64,000 nt of DNA, from positions 42,454-106,453 of the forward strand of contig MNCI01014215.1 in NCBI GenBank assembly GCA_015680685.1. Direction: 5' to 3'. Source of the DNA: Gnetum montanum. Lineage: Eukaryota > Streptophyta > Gnetopsida > Gnetales > Gnetaceae. Under the pieces are notes generated by a model. That model searched no databases, had not been told where the DNA came from, and saw nothing but the letters and a program-made list of their open reading frames with translations. Positions 33,736 through 45,225 of the stretch are shown here, one piece after another. Within the stretch, counting starts at the first letter, position 1, and every line of letters begins with the position of its first letter. The position numbers were made by a program, and so were the translations under genes.

Positions 33736-34590
33736 TTGTCCTCACAAGTAGTTGAGCCTCCTAATGCTTCTACACCTAACGCAGGTTTGCGAAATCTTCC
33801 AGCCGCAAAATCACGTTCGATGCACACGGTTATGCTAACACATACGGTAATTGACTGGATCAAAGTTGGTCACCTTCCCGAGAAATTATCAGATCCAGGA
33901 GTCCCCCTAGTTTACCTTCAAGTCACTGGGAATGAACCACATAAGGCTCTCCTTGATTCAGGTTTTAGGGTTAACTTAATCTCATAACAATTATATAAGA
34001 CCTGGAACCTACCTCCACTTAAGAAGAGCAATGTCCGCCTTGAGCTGGCTGACCAGTCCATCACCGTCCCTCTGGGGCAGGTTGAAGACATTGTTACAAC
34101 TGTAGGTGGATGGTCATACCTAGCCGACTTCCTGGTGATTGAAATCAATAATGACAAAGGGGATTTCCCAATTCTAATGGGAAGGGCATGGTTAAACACA
34201 ATCGATGCTCCCTTAGGAATTCGTAATCTTTCCCTAGAAATATCAAAGACAAATACATATGGGAAAATTGAGAGGAAGAGAGTTCCATGCATCGCATATA
34301 GTGACACAGGGTGTCATTGTGTGCAAAAGTCATGGGTAATGCGAAGTCTAACACTACCTGCATGCAATCGGTGTGCACAGGATATTAATATACAAAAGTG
34401 CCTATATGCAACATCCGCACAACAAGAGGACGCCCAGTGGCTGATAGCTGATAAAAATGACAAACCAACTACCTGCATGGAACTAACTGAGGGAATAACT
34501 AATGCTTACCTTGAAAGTATAGACCTATTGGAGCAAGTTCGTTGCCAACTTCCAGCCCTTAACCCTGAATTTAAGATCATCAATTAGGAG
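33736..34590 (+). pseudogene. Retropepsin region of element E
   Basis: It encodes VPLVYLQVTGNEPHKALLDS with GFRVNLIS after it, a retropepsin active site of the DSG type, then a stop at 33985, then LELADQSITVPLGQVEDIV and FPILMGRAWLNT, the C-terminal hydrophobic-GR motif of the fold. The second half stays open to 34587. The sequence is unlike the DGA-type protease of the Tat-like copies here, which is why I call another lineage. Confidence 0.78.
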
Positions 34591-36174
34591 AAGTTGGGCA
34601 ATGCTTAGAAATTCAAATAGGAGCTCACTACTTCGGATATCTCCCTCACAACTCAGTCATGGGGGAGATGGCCACCTATGCTAACCATATGGGGCCCTCA
34701 GTTCTTTTTCAGTTTTTGTTTTACACATTTTTGTTTTACAAATTTCTTTAACTTTTCTAATTTTTNNNNNNNNNNNNNNNNNNNNNNNNNNNNNNNNNNN
34801 NNNNNNNNNNNNNNNNNNNNNNNNNNNNNNNNNNNNNNNNNNNNNNNNNNNGAAAAGCTGAAAAGCTAAAAGTGAGGATTCAAAGCACACCCCTTAGACG
34901 GAATAAATTTGGGCTACAAGCACTGGTTATGGAACCAAAGTGTTCCATCTAACTAAGGCCCTTCTTGCTTTCCATTCTCTCCTTTGTTTTGTCGGAATGG
35001 TGGTGGCTTCTCGAAGTTGCATCCTTGTTACCCAAGTGGATGATTTAACCAACTGCATTGATGCGAAGTCACTGGAAGTGGTTGGTTTGAGGCCAAAGTT
35101 GGAATGAGATTCGGCAAGTCACATTAATCATCGAACACACAAGGGGCTGTACACCACCTTGTTTTGGGGATTCCATTCCATTCCTTTTTCTTCCCATCCT
35201 TCTCTCCATTGTTCACGTCATTGCCGGTTGTATCATTGTATATACTTTGGTTGATGCTTTGTTTTCTTTTTGGTAAATTCTTCCGGTTAAGACTTTAACT
35301 CTTATTCCAAAGGACATTCCTAGAGCCCACGGACTCTTTGAATGTGGGATTGTCAGGGCATTAAGGGCATGAGCCTGCTTTGGGGAGGACCCACTGACAT
35401 TTCCATTTGGAACATTGGTTAACTTCTTTTCCTTAACATTTTGCAATTAATTAACATTTTTGTTCATTTCCATCATGACATCCTTTCTATCGATGCCATA
35501 GTTGTCCCTTTTTTACCTATCATTCCTATTCCTTTTCTCTCTCCATTCTAATGCTACCAGAGGTTCACGATTAGTCATGGGGGTACGGGGCCTGATTTTT
35601 GGATTTTTATCCTAAACCCTGGATTTTTTTGTTTTTCTTCCTAACCCCTATACCTTCGGTAGTCATCATATACATTTTCCCAAATCCATATCAGCCATAC
35701 CACAACTTAGCCAATGAACCTAAACCGAAGCAAGGTATGCTTTACTTAATGATTCAATTACCCTTGCTAATATATGATGGTGTTGTGTGTGCAAATGGTA
35801 ATCATACAACAACAGAATGGATCTGGAGCAGACACTTGGAATGGAGCAGCGCTGAAGCAGCATGCAAGGAGTGGAATTGATAGTGCACTTACAGATGAAC
35901 AACGGAGGCGCAATCTAGGTGTTGGCAGCAACAAGACTCTTCTCTCTTCTTCTCTTCTATTCTCTCTCCTCTTTTCTCTCAGCTGCCAACTGTGGCCTGA
36001 TGTCATTGTAATAAGGTGTTCACCCTTGTTGTCATGAACACCAATTTTGTCAAGTCTTGTAATAAAGACTGTTCACAAGTCATCCCATTAGTTCCATTTC
36101 CCCTAATAATCCCATACCTACCTGATATCATTGTAAGGACCTCGCGGAGGAGTTTTCATTCAGTCATGGGGGTA
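34591..36174 (+). other. Noncoding part of element E with purine tract
   Basis: No reading frame that I recognise. The string CAGTCATGGGGG occurs at 34653 and 36161, with AGTCATGGGGGTACGG at 35573; the last copy ends directly at the LTR start and is the likely polypurine tract. An 86-N assembly gap (34766-34851) lies in a T-rich run. Confidence 0.6.
34766..34851. other. Assembly gap (86 N)
   Basis: A run of N within a T-rich, then A-rich, stretch of element E. Confidence 0.99.
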
Positions 36175-37219
36175 TGATGAGACGTGACTTGCACTGCGCC
36201 GTGATATTGCGTCTTACCCTGCGATATCGCGTATGCGATATCGCGTCCCGCCGCCATATCTATAAATAAGAGGCGGCACTCCCTTCATTTCCCAATCCTG
36301 GCTAGTGTAGCGAAGCTCTGGCAGATTGATCACTCGAGAGTTAGAATTTTTCCCCATGTGCCCGCAGTAGGAGTCCTAGAGTGAACGGCTCTTTATTCGA
36401 GCAGCTTGTAACCTGAACCCAAGTTGTGTACGGCAATAAAGACGAACTTGTTTGGATAAACCTTGCAGCACGTGGTTTCATTTATTGCTTTCATTTACTG
36501 CTTTCCTAGTGCATTCAAGTACGACTTGATTACAAGCGTCTACGGACGTGTACGGCTAGTCAAGGAATCGGCTGCTTGACGCAATGCATGAGTACGACTC
36601 AATTACGAGCATTGGCTGCTTGGTAACCCAGTAGCGTATTCCAGAGTTCTGCGCTTGATAATCCCAGTGGTAGTCCGATGTGTATGGCTAGTTGAGGAAT
36701 TGGCTGCTCATTACTAGGCTAGAACGTGTGATAAGTACGACTTAGTTACGAGCACCCACGGGTGTGTACGGCTGGCTAAGGAATTGCCTACTTATCACAC
36801 GTAGGCTAAATAGATGCCTCAGTACAACCACTTCAAGCACTTGCGTTACGTGTGGCGATCCCAGTAACGATTAGCAATTGGTAAGCTGCAATTGCATAGT
36901 TCAGGGTGTGTCGGGTAAGTGGGAACGGATGCTGACGCTAGTTAATTTAGACTTAGATCCTTAGTTAGAGTTAGCTTAGTTTCTCAACCCTTTCCTCTGA
37001 TAGCATAGGAGATAAGCCGAAAACACCAAAAAAATCACATACCTCAGACTTGCTTAACCATACACTATGACACTTACAAGCAAGCCTGGGAAGACAACGA
37101 ACGATTAACCCCAAGTATTTCTCATGGCGTTAAGGCATTTAGTCTGCGGAGTTCGACCGGATCGCGCGTGTACGCTCGTATTTGTATGGTTGAGTGTAGG
37201 GGTACCTCGTCACTCATCA
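36175..37219 (+). repeat. 3' LTR of element E
   Basis: 1,045 bp with 7-bp terminal inverted repeats, TGATGAG...CTCATCA. TATA box TCTATAAATAAG at 36259. Near the start are two GCGATATCGCG palindromes (36212-36248). A loose repeat of about 120 bp with AGTACGACTxxxTTACxAGC occurs at 36519, 36590 and 36737. It has no TACGCTATGC arrays, unlike the other LTRs. Confidence 0.88.
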
Positions 37220-38277
37220 ATGAGCCCAGCCTCCTGAAGGTTGTGGACAAGTGTGGCTGGGGCCCCATTGTAGAGCCAATGCTGGGTCTCCTCCACCTCC
37301 CTATACTTGAAAAAGAGGTTGGTTTCGTTACACCCTGAGGTGATCACAATGACCTCTTGGGATTTCCTCGCCATTGTAATAGTTTACAAAATAAAAATAA
37401 AAAGTTAAGAAAAATGATCACCACTCAAACATATAACAATGAATTCATAGTTTAGTGTACTAGGTTTAAATGGTGTGGGAAATGGTGGGAGCTCCACTAG
37501 CATGTCTTCAATGGTGAGCAGCTTGAGGGATGTCCATTGCCTATCTAACCAACCGACTTCTTTACACTTTTCATAAAATTGGGAATACTAGGTTAGGTAG
37601 GATTTAAACTCATTCCCAAATTGTCCTATTATGCCAGCATGCAGATTCGTAGTAGAGGAAAACTCCTGCAAGGTCATCTGTGCCAACGCCAAGGCATCTG
37701 TATAACCGTGAAGACCATCCCTATTAATATAAAACCTGGAAATACATAAATATATATATATACTATTAACACCTCTATCTAGCATAACATGAATTATACA
37801 ACACATTGAGATACCTTCATAGAACTCAGCTGCCAGCATAGTAAACGGTCCTAGGTGGGTTTTGAAAATAGGTGCCCATGTGATGGGCAACGAATAACAT
37901 TTTGTATAAGTGATAGCATTTATACTTGGGCATGTTCTAGATCCAACTTAAGCATCTCAAACCTTTTGGGTGTTGGTTGAAACCTTCTATACCCTTGCCC
38001 TTGATTGAACCATTGGTCAAAAATTTTAGAATGCCCCAGTTTGCCCGGGCAATAATGTTTCTGTAATGGCAGCTACTGTCTCGACCGACAAGTGTGACCA
38101 CACAATCAAACTAAAGTAACGGAGGAGGAACTACAAGAAGTCCCATGCACCCTCTCAAAACTAGATTGCCTGCTTCCCCACATGTGCATGGGGAGGGGGG
38201 ACATTGGCCACCAGTTCACTGAGGCAGCACAGGACTCCTACAACCTCAAGGATAATTGGGACGGGCTTTCACATGAC

Positions 38278-39246
38278 CTTGCACAATACAGCATAAAATG
38301 TTAGCACTATGTTTGAGTGAAGTTTACACATAGTGTAGTGTAATCATCTATTTACATATGGCATTGCGTAACCCTTTCTTTAAATGTAGCATATCATGAT
38401 CTTTTGGTTGCAAATTTCTCTCTAACATAAAATAGGGTTAAATGTTATAGATAATATAACAAAGTGGCACTTGCAGCATAGCATAGCCATTAAGACCTAT
38501 GCATTATAACAACACTGGGTGTGCCTGACGATAATAGTTACATGGCACGCAGTACAACATAACAGGTACACAACGTAACAATTACACTCATGCTTAAGGA
38601 GGGACAACTACGATACACATAGTGTAGCAAGACAGGAAATGAACTAGCATGGGTGGATGCCTGACAATATAACGAACATACCAATATAACAGGCATGGTG
38701 ATGTAACAAACTTGATAGTAAAACAAACTTAACAACATAACAATAGGCTCAATAGCGTAGCAATGCAACATGACTAATATAGAGGCCTAAAGGCCTTACG
38801 ACACAATGGCATAGCGAAATGACCAAAAAAAATTGCAACCTTAAATAGCATAGATGAGGAAGAATTCACAGTGCCCTTGCCTTCCAACCCTATCTTGCCA
38901 CATGAAATAACTCGCACCATGCTATGCTAAACATGCATCACACTATCATAAAAAACATCTTGCAGATAGCTAAACCCTTCTAAGGGTGATACGCTACACC
39001 AAGCATGTGCTAAGCTACCTAGAACTACCCAAATCCTCTCAACAAGGTAGTTGTCATTCTTAACAATGGTGATCAAGGTGATACTACATGCAGCCATAGC
39101 ATAGCATCCATACAGCCATTGTGGCCAACTAGCAAAAACAACGATGTAGCAGCCAAAATGACAATCAAAATAGTGGCGATAGACATAGATTTCATTACAA
39201 TAATGATAACCATAATTAGGAAAATGAGGGTAGAGTAGCAACTTAC
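38278..39246 (-). repeat. Intron 1 of the antisense gene in D, with TAGC-type motif sites
   Basis: No coding sequence. Scattered TAGCATAGC, TAGCGTAGC and TGTAGCA sites occur at 38328-38340, 38470-38490, 38620-38632, 38750-38765, 38905-38930 and 39098-39106. The density is lower than in C (50640-51180). These are half-sites of the palindromes found in the LTRs of D. Confidence 0.6.
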
Positions 39247-39498
39247 CTAGCTGACAAAGTCTTTTCTCGCACCTCAACGTGCACCTTGGACATGCATCCC
39301 AAAGAGTCCTTCACCTTGTCTACCTTGACAAGTCCTCGGTGCTTGCATTTGCCTTTAGGTGCCATTGTCTTGCTCAAACATTCTATCAACTACTATGCTA
39401 CACCAGTTTGCTCTCTCTCTGTACAATCGCGCTATGCTCTAAGTATGGGCTCTAATCTCTGACAATGAAAATGACAAGTTTACCAGGGGGTAAACCCC

Positions 39499-39507
39499 TA
39501 TTTATAG
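39499..39507 (-). promoter_or_regulatory. TATA box of the antisense gene in D
   Basis: The minus strand reads ACTATAAATAGGGG about 135 bp before the exon 1 ATG (39365). C has CTATAAATGGGGG at the same distance from its ATG (51779). The flanking sequence (ACAATGAAAATGACAAGTTT on the plus strand) is shared by both. Confidence 0.65.
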
Positions 39508-39639
39508 TCAACATGATAAAACACTTGTCATTTTCATATCCCAATTAATATGGGATACCCCTTATAGCGTAGCATTATTGTTTCATAGTCCTACTATAGC
39601 ATAGCGATTATCTACAGCATAACAGGTGGGCCCACTGAA

Positions 39640-39840
39640 AATTTTATCTCATCTTAAATTAGCAATCTATCTTTACAAAGTTTACCTATTATCAGTCTGC
39701 AAAGACCTTAAACTAGTGATCTTGGCTTTCAAAATCTACCTGTTAGCGGTCCGCAAAGATCATAAACTAGCAATTTTAGCTTTCAAGTCTACCTAGTAAT
39801 GGTCCGCTATGACCTTAAACTGGCAACTTCAACTTGCAAA
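39640..39840 (+). repeat. Junction repeats before pol of D
   Basis: Three or four units of about 60 bp: GGTCCGCAAAGATCATAAAC then TAGCAATTTTAGCTTTCAA. The same unit is in C (52090-52470). Confidence 0.82.
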
Positions 39841-39937
39841 CTTTATATAATAATTGATGATTATCTTATGTTGTATTGTTACTTTATAAACATTCATTAT
39901 AGGTTGTTGCTACAAACAAGTATCACTTGACTTGGCT

Positions 39938-39954
39938 TTTTCTTATTGTGGCAG
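39938..39954 (+). promoter_or_regulatory. Sense-strand 3' splice site before pol of D
   Basis: CTTTTTCTTATTGTGGCAG then GG, 11 nt before the ATG of pol (39965). It is homologous in position to the acceptors of A and C. Confidence 0.6.
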
Positions 39955-39964
39955 GGTTAACAAA

Positions 39965-42900
39965 AATGACCATGCATGATGATCTACATTCACTGCTAAC
40001 CTTGGCTGGTCCTCATGGCAAGCTTATGAGATACCTAAACTCTGAATCAATAGATTGGGAATCATCTACTGACAACACCATAGCATCTCTATAAACATCC
40101 CTAGATTGGCCCGAACATCTGGTCCAAGCCTTAGACTTAGCAGCTAGGGAGGTGACTGAGGACCCTCTCATTGAAACACCTGTAACTACATCCAAGAAAA
40201 AATAAAGACATTAAAACTTAGTTCCCTCCTAGACCTACAAATGCGTAAGGACATATCTAAGGTTCTCCAAGATAATATTAAAGTGTTTGCATGGTCCTAT
40301 GATGATATGCTAGGTCTAGACCCACGGCTCATACAACATAACATCGTCCTAGACCTGTGTATCAAGGCAGTCCAGCACAAGGCTCGAAAAGTTAAACTAG
40401 AAATCGCACTAGCAGTATACGATGAAATCACCAAACTATATCAAGTTGGTTTCATTCGCGTGGTTGATTACTCAGAGTGGGTGTCAAATATCGTTGTGGT
40501 CTTGAAGAAAATGGGAGGTATACGAATTTGTATAGACTTTCGATATTTGAACAAAGAAATGATCAAATATAAGTTCCCATTACCAAGTATTGATCAAGTT
40601 ATTGACACTACAGCTAGTCATGCTTTACTGTCCTTTATGGATGGGTTCTCAAGTTACAGTCAAATCTGCATCAATCTAGAGCATCAGTTAACAACTACCT
40701 TCATAACCCCTTGGGGAACCTTCTGTTACACCATATGTCTTTTGGTCTCAAAAATGTCGAAGGAACCTATCAACGAGCCATGACATAAATATTTAGCAAC
40801 TACCTCTTAGAGAGACTAAACAATAACGTGGATGACATGGTAGTCAAGTCTAAGGAAGCTATTGATCATCGCAATGATCTAGATGTAGTTCTCAAGCATT
40901 GTCACAGGCATAACTTGCATCTGAATCCAAATAAATGTGTTTTCAGAGTTAAAACCAGATGCATGCTAGGGTTTTTAGTATCGGAAGCTGGAATATGAGT
41001 GGACCCTGACAAAGTTAAGGCCATCGTTAACCTAGAACCCCCTACCAACCTTAAAGAATTACACAAGTTACAAGGTAGAATACAGTTTATCAGAAGGTTT
41101 ATAGTAAGGCTGACCAACAAGTTACACACCATGCAACACTTGCTAAAGAATGGGGTCAACTTCCAGTGGACAACATAATGTCAACAAGCCTTCGATGATT
41201 TAAAAAAAGAGCTTTTGCACCTCCCAACTATTTACCCACCATAGAGGGATAAGCCTTTCTACATCTACCTTGCCACCTTGGACACATCTATTGCAGCATT
41301 GTTATGTCAAAGGAGAGATGACAGCTCTGAAATCCTAGTTTATTACCTGAGCCATGCAATGATAGCTTATGAGGTAAAGTACAATGAAGTAGAAAGAAAT
41401 TGTCTCACCCTAGTATTTGTGCTAAAAAAATGGAGACATTACCTATTCTGTAGCAAGGTCAACATCATATGCAAGAGCAATGTACTTTAGGATATCACAA
41501 ACAATTTATTCGAAAACAATAGGATAGCCTGATGGAAAGCTATAATGGGAAAATTCAACTTACACTATGTAGCCCAATCATCAACAAAGGGACACGCAAT
41601 CACTACACAGCTCACAACTTCACCCATCAATGATTAGGCAACGATAGAGCCGAAGTTCCCTGATGAACATGTTAACAACATCAACCCTATTCCATTACAC
41701 TTCGAAGCCACTTTGCATTTTGACAATGCCTCAACTACGCGAGGTGGTAGTGCTGCTACCATAATTACATTCCCCTCTAGGGATATTTGACCTTTTGCTT
41801 ACTGTTTTACGTTCCTTTGTACAAAAAACATAGTTGAGTATGAAGGACTCCTTAGGGGCCTTTTAGCAGCCCAAGAATTAAAGATCCAACATTTGGCAAT
41901 CTGAGGCGATTCTCAACTCATCGTCAACTAGGTCACCAAAATCTATGCCTATAAAGCTTCACATTTACAACCTTATTGTGACTTGACTAAGAGTTTTTTG
42001 AAATAGTTTACAATGATAGACATCCAACATGTGCCATGCAACAAGAAGAATATAGCAGATGCCTTAGCAATGCTAGCATTAAATATGTTACGACACCTAT
42101 TCGTAGATTTATCTATTTCAATAATGGAGTGTAAAGAGCCTATCACTCAAGCGGTACATGTTGCCTCTGTAAGTGCTACCGATGCCCAAGAGTGGTATGC
42201 TAATGTTAAAGCCTATCTTCAATATGGTGAACCCCCACATAGCTTGACATCCGCTCAAAAGGATTCATTCCAAATGTGAGCTCGGCAGTATGTCCTTATA
42301 GGAGAAAATACCTTATGAAACCACTCCTTTGATGGGATATTTTTAACTTTCGTTGGTGGGGAAGAAGCATAGAAAATTGTTAACGAAGTCCATGAAGGAC
42401 TATGTGGAGGACACATAGCTCCCAGGGCTATGACAACAAAAATCAGATGCCTAGGATATTACTGGCCTTGCATGGAATGAGATTGCCTTGCCAAAGTTAG
42501 CACATGTGATACATGCCAACATCATGCAAATCTTATTCATGTCTCACCTACTAAGTTGCATCCTACATAGATCATGTGGCCATTCCAGCGATGAGGACTA
42601 GATATCATAGGACCCATCACACCTAAGTCCTCCATAGGACATAGCTTCATCATCACTGCCACTGAGCACTTTAGAAAGCTGGTGGAGGCCATCCCCCTTA
42701 GGAATACTACATCTCAACAGGTTTGCCACTTTATCTTGGATAACATAGTAACAAGGCTTGGTCTTCCCATGACTATTATGATAGAAAATGGACCACAATT
42801 TAGTAGTGCAGAAACCAAAACCTTTTGTGATGACCTTGGCATCAAGCACTCATTTTCATCACCATACTACCCACAATTAAATGGTTAGGTGGAGGCAAAA

Positions 42901-43434
42901 AACAAGGCCATCATCAACCTACTCAAAAGAATTCTTAGCAGTAGTAAGAGGTGTTGGCACGAACAAATCCTCTATGTGTTATGGGCTTACAACAGGATGT
43001 GTAAGACAGCTACAAGTAAAACTCCTTAAAACCTTGTTTACAGATCTGAAGCAGTGCTACCTCTTGAACTATAGGTATCATCACTTTGGATGATCCTATC
43101 AAGCATCGTGGATGAAGCTTAGAATAATGGGTCAAGAATCATTGACCTCGACTCCATAGAGGAGGAGTGTGCCCAAACACTTGGTCATATTAAATGGTAC
43201 CAAGACAAGCAGCGGCAAAAGAATCATTCCAATCAACATTAATGGCCAATCAAAAAAGGGGACCTAGTTATCAAAGTTGTTCATGAGCATATAAACAAGT
43301 TCTTAGAAAATTGGGAAGGTCCATTCATAGTTATGAAAGCCTATGAGAACGGAGCCTTCAAATTGGCAAAAATGGATGGTAAAGAGTTTGCAAATCTAGT
43401 GAACCACTTGTACCTCAATCCATACTACATCTGA
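39965..43434 (+). pseudogene. pol of element D: RT, RNase H, archaeal-type RNase H, integrase
   Basis: The linker starts MTMHDDLHSLLTLAGPHGKL. RT from about 40240 has IRICIDFRYLN, LLSFMDGFSSYSQI and TPWGTFCYT; the YxDD motif reads NVDD (40825-40836). A frameshift lies at about 40735. The first RNase H (41260-41490) reads FYIYLATL without the catalytic Asp. The archaeal-type RNase H (41700-42080) has FDNAS, VEYEGLLRG, GDSQLI and IADALA. The integrase zinc finger (H-x-H and CDTCQHH) is at about 42390-42530, then GLDIIGPI, ENGPQFSS (Asp to Glu) and YYPQLNG. The C-terminal part ends LNPYYI with TGA at 43432-43434. At least a dozen stops. Those after IYPP, RIA, LHPT and PLEL are shared with C. Confidence 0.94.
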
Positions 43435-43444
43435 TGCAAAAGTG

Positions 43445-43800
43445 AGGTAAGCACAGTTATTCTTCTATGACTATAAACTGGCACAGATAGTCCACTATGA
43501 CTATAAACTGGCACATATTGTCCGCTATGATGTAAAACTAGCAAAGAACATCCACCACGACTATAAACTAGTACATCATGTCCATGGGCCATGACGTAAA
43601 ACTGGCACCCATAGTACGGTTAGCTATGACCTTAAACTAGCCCATCCACTATCCACTACGATGATAAACTAGCCCAGCAGTCTGCTAGGACCTTAAACTA
43701 GCCCAATGGTTTGTTAGGACCTTAAACTAGTACATCACGGTCTGCTAGGACCTTAAACCAGTACATCTAATGGTCTACCAAGACATTAAACTGGGTTTGC
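43445..43800 (+). repeat. Junction repeats after integrase of D
   Basis: Nine or ten units of 30-45 bp, such as TAGTCCACTATGACTATAAA then CTGGCACA and GTCTGCTAGGACCTTAAAC then TAGCCC. Confidence 0.88.
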
Positions 43801-45137
43801 AGTATAACTTCCTTAGCTCACATCCACAACCCTATAAACAAGCAAGCGTGAATAGTGCCAACTTCCTAGATAGCACGAGGTGGGACATTGTAGTTTCAAA
43901 ATTTAGTTCACAAAGACAAGAAAATACCCTCTGAAAAATATGTAGTGCCATTGCCCCTGGCATCTTGCTGATCCTTAGGAGATGTCGTTTGACATCTTTC
44001 TAACCTTCCAGAGCTACTGTTACCACAATCCATCGTCTTGGCGGTAGCTCCTATTGTTAGCGCCTGCTGCTGGAGTCCCAACACTATTGTGGCCCAACCA
44101 TAGAGTGGCTACTCTCCAGCCATCACCATCATCCAAGCCCAAAAGACATTTAGCTATTAGGCTTCTCACCTTGCAGCTGAACTGCATGATATTTTCCTTG
44201 GGTGACGACTCCTATGCACTCGCATCACTGCAACTAATAGCCTCCTTGGTGCCAACCCCTTCAGTCTACCGCTGCCAAAACCGCTGCTGGCCTTCCTGCT
44301 TTAGATGTCACATGCCTTAGCAACAATGCTCACTACTTGAGTAGTTTTTAAAGCAAGTGGGATTCTTCCCTTACCTCATTTCATGGTTACATATTTTTGG
44401 TTTTCTTTTTGTTGCGTTTGTAGGATACAGGACGAGATGGCATCGGTCAGAGATCCATTTTGCTAGGAGGACGGGACACTACATCATTCTGAGGTGATAA
44501 TTCTGACTAGCTTGGCTACTTAGAAGTGCACATCCTGTCCTCCTTCTTATCCCTCTTCACCTCATTTATTACACCCACAATTTTCCTTTTCACATCTCTT
44601 TTACAAGATTTCCTAATGCATATAAAGCCCTCCCACATGCTCAACCACCAAGTCCATGATGCGCGTAATGCAGCTTGCCGCATGTGAAGCATCTATACGT
44701 AGGTCGAAGCCCCACGTGGATGTAACACAACTCATCTCTAGGAGGAAACACCTATCCTGCAACAGCAAGGTTGTTTGCAAGTGAACATGGCTAAATAGCA
44801 GAAGAAAAGTGCAAAAGCATAAAAGGGAAAAAGAGCCCAAAAAAAAAGAGAAGAAGCATGCCCAAAACAAATGGCATACTAGTTGTTTCATAAAGATCAT
44901 CTCTAAGCATTCTAATGAGAGGTTAAAAGCCAATAAAAGAAAGATGCCCATGCATGTCAACTCCCTCACAAGAAATCTGATGAAGGACCACACTATGTTG
45001 CATCTTTTCCTTTCCTAAACCTATCCCCTCAAGTCCACCATTTCCCCCTTTCCCTACATGACTACCCCAATTCTCCCAAGCATATCAAAGCAACAACTGA
45101 GTGACCACTAGAGAGCAATGTTGGTGTCTTGTTCTTC
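43801..45137 (+). other. 3' region of element D with conserved splice acceptor
   Basis: Homologous to 56461-57815 in C; no long gene. At 44395-44423 GGTTTTCTTTTTGTTGCG leads to TTTGTAG and GATACAGG; an ATG follows 13 nt after the acceptor (44437), as in C, but stops after MASVRDPFC. A purine-rich stretch (44795-44870) follows. A long minus-strand open frame at 44613-44993 is low in complexity and is not called. Confidence 0.5.
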
Positions 45138-45225
45138 ATGGTGTTTCATATTCTTTGTCAACATCTCTTGGGTCTCTCGAGCCGATCCTCCAGATGTCGA
45201 CAAAGAGGGGACATTGAAACACCAT
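45138..45225 (+). promoter_or_regulatory. Polypurine tract and enclosing stem of D
   Basis: Outer arms: ATGGTGTTTCA (45138-45148) pairs perfectly with TGAAACACCAT (45215-45225), the first 11 bases of the LTR. Inner arms: TCTTTGTCAACATC (45152-45165) pairs with GATGTCGACAAAGA (45193-45206), with one G-T pair. The purine tract ACAAAGAGGGGACA lies in the right arm next to the LTR. Confidence 0.78.

Larger units (their letters stand above)
33650..37219 (+). mobile_element. Element E: 5'-truncated Ty3/gypsy element of another lineage
   Basis: It lies inside exon 4 of the antisense gene of D; the host frame resumes at 37220 (GAGCCCAGCC, as at 49545 in C). It holds a retropepsin region (33736-34590), noncoding sequence with an assembly gap, and a complete 3' LTR (36175-37219). 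No RT, RNase H or integrase and no 5' LTR are seen, so either a deletion took them or it is a non-autonomous element. The left edge is approximate. Confidence 0.75.
32125..39365 (-). pseudogene. Antisense multi-exon gene of element D, split by element E
   Basis: Exons (minus strand): 1, 39247-39365 (119 nt; MAPKGKCKHRGL; donor GTAAGT); 2, 37830-38277, NIF-like, PIILEVVGVLCC, donor changed to CTGAGT; 3, 37461-37735 (275 nt, the same as C); 4, 37220 to about 37379 and 33205-33624, interrupted by element E with about 450 bp lost, acceptor AG mutated to AA; 7, 32283-33103 (821 nt); 8, about 32125-32200. Exons 5 and 6, including the acidic exon, are absent: exon 4 runs almost directly into the intron before exon 7. 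Stops in exon 2 and the broken splice sites show it is dead. The basic patch LQRKRSRPAEETPRTNEERG (33260-33330) is well kept. Confidence 0.75.

Noticed and set aside
36175-37219. LTR of element E as a solo LTR
   Set aside because: A purine tract and a retropepsin region of the same orientation lie directly before it, so it is the 3' LTR of a truncated element.
44613-44993. A 126-codon minus-strand frame in the 3' region of D
   Set aside because: It is hydrophobic and low in complexity because the plus strand is purine-rich. The matching place in C keeps only fragments in other frames, so I see no sign of coding.
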